Assembly (NCBI GenBank): GCA_007748055.1
Contig: CP036279.1
Span: 2,356,001 to 2,420,000 of the forward strand
Source: Kolteria novifilia
Lineage (GTDB): Bacteria; Planctomycetota; Planctomycetia; Kolteriales; Kolteriaceae
Reading direction: 5' to 3'
DNA length: 64,000 bases
Positions within the stretch are counted from its first letter, which is position 1. Each line of letters opens with the position of its first letter. Shown here piece after piece: positions 61,515 through 64,000 of this stretch. The notes beneath the pieces are model-generated. The model had not been told where the DNA came from. It ran no database searches and was given only the letters and a program-made list of their open reading frames with translations. Position numbers and translations under genes: made by a program.

Positions 61515-61760
61515 ACCCGCGGGTGGCCCCGATTGCTTGCCGATCGGGGTGGCGCAGCCACAAGAGTCCCAACATGCGAGCGTCTCCATAACGCTTCCCG
61601 TAGGGCAGGCCATTTGCCTGCCATCGACGTCGCCCTCCGTTCCCGTGCGACGCGGGTGGCCCCGATTGCTTGCCAATCGGGGTGGCGCAGCCACAAGAGT
61701 CCCAACATGCGAGCGTCTCCAAATCGCTTCCCGTAGGGCAGGCCATTTGCCTGCCATCGG
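61515..61760. repeat. type-B REP units, left pair
   Basis: Two copies of an about 105-base unit: GGTGGCCCCGATTGCTTGCC (A or G variant) with the hairpin CCCCGATTG / CAATCGGGG, the short hairpin GTGGC-GCA-GCCAC, ACAAGAGTCC, CATGCGAGCGTCTCC and the hairpin GGCAGGC-CATTT-GCCTGCC at the end. Copies at about 61522-61623 and 61651-61757. Linkers carry GGCGTCGCCCTCCGTTCCC. Same layout as the type-A units at 7.4-9.5 kb. Confidence 0.85.
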
Positions 61761-62099
61761 CGTCGCCCTCCGTTCCCGAGCGACGCGGCAGGGATCGACG
61801 ACGGGTCGCGCTGACTGCGGACTCTGCCGCCCCTATGCCGGAGGCATTGACTAACGAAGCCCAGGGTCGCGCTCCGCGCACCCTGGGTTAGGATGAGCCC
61901 CGTTTCCCAAACCCTGAAAGGGTTTTCTAACGATTCCTGGGGTCATTCGCGGCCCGGTCAATCGCGTCTAGACAACCCCATCCGGGGTTGGATTCTCTCG
62001 TGATTCGGTTCCCAGGGTGCGCGAAGCGCGACCCTGGGCTTCATCAGAGAACGGCGTTGCCGTTCCGCGGAAGCTCGAGATAACGACTTCCTCGCCATT

Positions 62100-62395
62100 C
62101 GTAGGGCAGGCCATTTGCCTGCCATCGGCGTCGCCCTCCGTTCCCGTGCGACGCGGCAGGGATCGACGACGGGTGGCCCCGATTGCTTGCCAATCGGGGT
62201 GGCGCAGCCACAAGAGTCCCAACATGCGAGCGTCTCCATAACGCTTCCCGTAGGGCAGGCCATTTGCCTGCCATTCGTTTCTGCGGGTGGCCCCGATTGC
62301 TTGCCAATCGGGGTGGCGCAGCCACAAGAGTCCCAACATGCGAGCGTCTCCATATCGCTTCCCGTAGGGCAGGCCATTTGCCTGCCAATCGCATT
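62100..62395. repeat. type-B REP units, right pair
   Basis: Two more copies of the 105-base unit at about 62166-62274 and 62286-62389, preceded by a lone GGCAGGC-CATTT-GCCTGCC half at 62104-62122. The sequences are nearly identical to the left pair, including CCACAAGAGTCCCAACATGC. Confidence 0.85.
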
Positions 62396-62454
62396 GGGTG
62401 TCCTTTGGGGGTAAGTCTTCCTGCGATATGAACCAAGTACAGAAAGGACGTCGG

Positions 62455-62835
62455 ATGCATCCAGAAATCGAACGGAGGATGGAGGCGATTCGTGTCCAGA
62501 TGATGGGCGCCTGGATGGAGGCGATGGTATGTCGAATGCGTCCAAGGGCGAGGAGCGAGAGGTATTTATAACGGAGTACCTCAAACGAGTTCTTCCACCT
62601 CGCTACCGACTTGGCAACGGAGACGATGGACAAGCTGCACGAGAAGCTCTCCGCGTCCGATTCAGTGAACGGTATACTCGTTATTGAGCACGGCTTGTTT
62701 TGCTTTCAGATCAAGCATGGGTCAGGTCATGCAACGGAAGGTGCGTCACTGTGGGCCCTGATATGTGCAATCGACACATCGGCTAGTCACATGATGACCT
62801 ATTCGGACTCTGTGCCGTGGGACTACATGAAGTAG
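62455..62835 (+). pseudogene. broken DUF6602-family gene
   Basis: The start (ATG at 62455, AAAGGA upstream) reads MHPEIERRMEAIRVQMMGAW, like the N-terminal helix of DUF6602 proteins. A frame shift near 62520 leads to KGEEREVFITEYLKRVLPPRYRLGNGD (conserved KG.xRE and LPxRYxxGxG). After this about 150 residues of the family, including the nuclease-like core, are missing. The third piece, frame from 62611, reads NGILVIEHGLFCFQIKHGSG ... SLWALICAID, the family's C-terminal part. So it is an internally deleted, frame-shifted remnant. The identity is from memory of the family and is moderate. It lies between two repeat blocks. Confidence 0.55.
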
Positions 62836-63154
62836 TCATCCTCTCTGGACCGGGACAAATAGACGGAGTCGCTAAGAGATCTCGTATCGACGGCTGTCCG
62901 CTCAGAACGAGTCGTTTGCAGTTCAACTGTTCCCCCGAGTTCTCTTGCGGCTGCGCCGCCCCGGTAGCGGAGCAACCGGGGCTACCCAAACATTGAGTTA
63001 GATGCTGTTGGCTTGCATGCCTACGCAAGCGTGATCCCAAGCATGCCTACGCAAGCATGATCCCAAGCATGCCCACGCAAGCGTGAGCATGGACCCCATA
63101 TCACAACTCCCCCAAGAACTCCCGACCGAACGGAGGCTTCGAACGCCTCATTGT
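62836..63154. other. intergenic repeat region
   Basis: Holds a type-A-like REP half (62942-62990; minus strand GGTAGCCCCGGTTGCT and GCGGC-GCA-GCCGC CAAGAG) and GCATGCCTACGCAAGCGTGA-type direct repeats at 63015-63095 (three copies with a final GCGTGAGCATGG). The right part is the 3' end flank of the DUF763 gene. Confidence 0.65.
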
Positions 63155-64000
63155 TCACCCCAGCCCATCGACAAACTTGGCCAATCGCTTGTAGGAGTGA
63201 AGCTTGTCGGAGTGGCCGACTTGGGCTTGGTTCAGGGCGGTGCGGAGGCGGTCGATGTTCTCGTCGTAGAGGAGACGGTTGACGTGGTAGGGATGGCCGT
63301 CCTTGCCGCCGTGGGCGAAGCTGTAAGCGGCTGGGTCACGGCGACTGGCGGGCTGGTTGTGAATCACCTCGGCGATCAGGCTCAAACTTCGGAGCGCCTT
63401 GGGGCCCAAACCGGGCGTCCCGAGCAGCGTCTCGAAGTCGGTCGCCTGTTTTTCGTAGGTGCTGACGAGGACTTTTCGGAGAGCCCTGGGGTCGATGTGG
63501 CCGGTCGAGAGGGTATGGCGTCGAGGCATCGCTAACTCAAAGAGAGGCATCGGCTCGGCGAAGAGGGGCGAGGCTTCCTCAAGAAGCCGGTCGGGGTGCT
63601 CGCGTGAGAGATCGGTCAGGCATGCCTGGTGTTGGGACGCTTCCTCGGCGACGAGGTTGAGAAAGACCCCGCGGTGGTCGTCGGCCACCGCCGCGTGCGG
63701 ATCGCTGACGAGGCTAGGTCGTACGCCCGAGAGCCAATGATAACGCCTGGCGTAACCCTCGGCGTCGTTCATCCCTTGCTGCACGACGCACCACTGCTCC
63801 CCGGCCCCCGGAATAAAGAAGAAGCTGTGCTGATAGACCTGGTACCCGTCCTGGAGGGCGGCGCTGTCGACCTTCGCCGCCGTGCGACTCGCGTGAATGA
63901 GTGACGCGCCGTTGTCACCTGACGTTTGGCAGACGCGGTCGATCTCCTCGGGCGTCCTGCGGCTGGTCTTGCCCTTGCCGCCGCAGACGACGAAGCCCAT
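63155..64000 (-). CDS. DUF763-family protein, N-terminus beyond window edge
   Basis: 281 residues are visible and the frame is open to the right edge, so the N-terminal 100 or so residues are missing. FVVCGGKGKTSRRTPEEIDRVC is the conserved GGKGKxSRxTPEE block of the family. It then has KFEQ-like HSFFFIPGAGEQWCVVQQGMN, TDFETLLGTPGLGPKALRSLSLIAEVIH (helix-hairpin-helix-like) and FAHGGKDGHPYHVNRLLYDENI. DUF763 proteins are found in archaea and some bacteria with unknown function; the HhH-like segment hints at nucleic-acid binding. Confidence 0.88.
   Translation of the reverse strand: MGFVVCGGKGKTSRRTPEEIDRVCQTSGDNGASLIHASRTAAKVDSAALQDGYQVYQHSFFFIPGAGEQWCVVQQGMNDAEGYARRYHWLSGVRPSLVSDPHAAVADDHRGVFLNLVAEEASQHQACLTDLSREHPDRLLEEASPLFAEPMPLFELAMPRRHTLSTGHIDPRALRKVLVSTYEKQATDFETLLGTPGLGPKALRSLSLIAEVIHNQPASRRDPAAYSFAHGGKDGHPYHVNRLLYDENIDRLRTALNQAQVGHSDKLHSYKRLAKFVDGLG

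Larger units (their letters stand above)
61318..62454. other. gene-free repeat field
   Basis: Over 1.1 kb without a supported gene. It consists almost wholly of repeats: a 15-base tandem array (61332-61417), a CCCCTCTCCC hairpin (61444-61481) and type-B REP units (61515-61760 and 62100-62395). The short stretch 61790-62090 has GGGTCGCGC...CACCCTGGG-type half-palindromes (GCGCGACCCTGGG pieces). The many overlapping frames here are repeat-encoded. Confidence 0.7.

Noticed and set aside
61473-62431. Several 65-250-codon frames in the repeat field
   Set aside because: All are translations of the type-B REP units, so the repeated peptides are not evidence of a protein.

Overview
This 64 kb window is chromosomal DNA from a planctomycete (phylum Planctomycetota). 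The supporting evidence is two DUF1559 pseudopilins (44410-45432, 52783-53751), an ECF-type sigma factor next to a membrane Ser/Thr kinase, three surface proteins with a planctomycete-style N-terminal LE.R..P motif, a DnaJ-like/PD40 giant protein, many small lipoproteins and a high G+C content. Genus and order cannot be fixed from the sequence alone. No rRNA, tRNA or CRISPR array was recognised.

Layout. 1-1.5 kb: the 5' part of a SIR2-domain gene (defence-type) that runs off the left edge, then REP-like repeats. 1.5-7.4 kb: a GT39-like membrane glycosyltransferase, an ECF sigma factor and its Ser/Thr kinase partner. 7.4-9.5 kb: a REP repeat array with a RAYT transposase (8402-8923) embedded in it. 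9.5-26.2 kb: surface and polysaccharide genes (GT4, FkbM-like methyltransferase, a secreted protein, two paralogous CAP-domain proteins, GT2, a GT2-GT2-GT4 fusion, a methyltransferase with coiled coil). 26.3-43.4 kb: an MrfA-like helicase, a parvulin-type isomerase, a diguanylate cyclase response regulator, an aminotransferase, a 1091-residue PD40 protein, small exported proteins, the ccsA-like/hemA pair and a GT28-like protein. 43.5-50.8 kb: exported proteins, a pseudopilin, a His-rich propeller protein and a ZIP transporter that share a putative metal operator, an outer-membrane-like protein and a DUF502 protein. 50.8-52.1 kb: a complete IS630-family element. 52.3-61.3 kb: lipoprotein/pseudopilin pair, Ada-AlkA fusion plus Ogt (alkylation repair), SppA, an RmlC-like cupin, an AarF/UbiB kinase and DAHP synthase. 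61.3-64 kb: a second repeat field, a broken DUF6602 gene and a DUF763 gene cut by the right edge.

The most unusual features are: (i) REP-like elements of two subfamilies sharing one two-hairpin design, one of them carrying its RAYT; (ii) several unrelated genes whose TAG stop codon is the first triplet of a dispersed repeat, which suggests TA-targeted miniature elements; (iii) a candidate structured RNA at 11889-12062; (iv) a shared operator in front of the ZIP transporter and the His-rich propeller gene; (v) two CAP paralogues with the same C-terminal tail motif; (vi) a triple-domain glycosyltransferase. The edge SIR2 gene and the DUF6602 remnant are the only defence-related signals seen.
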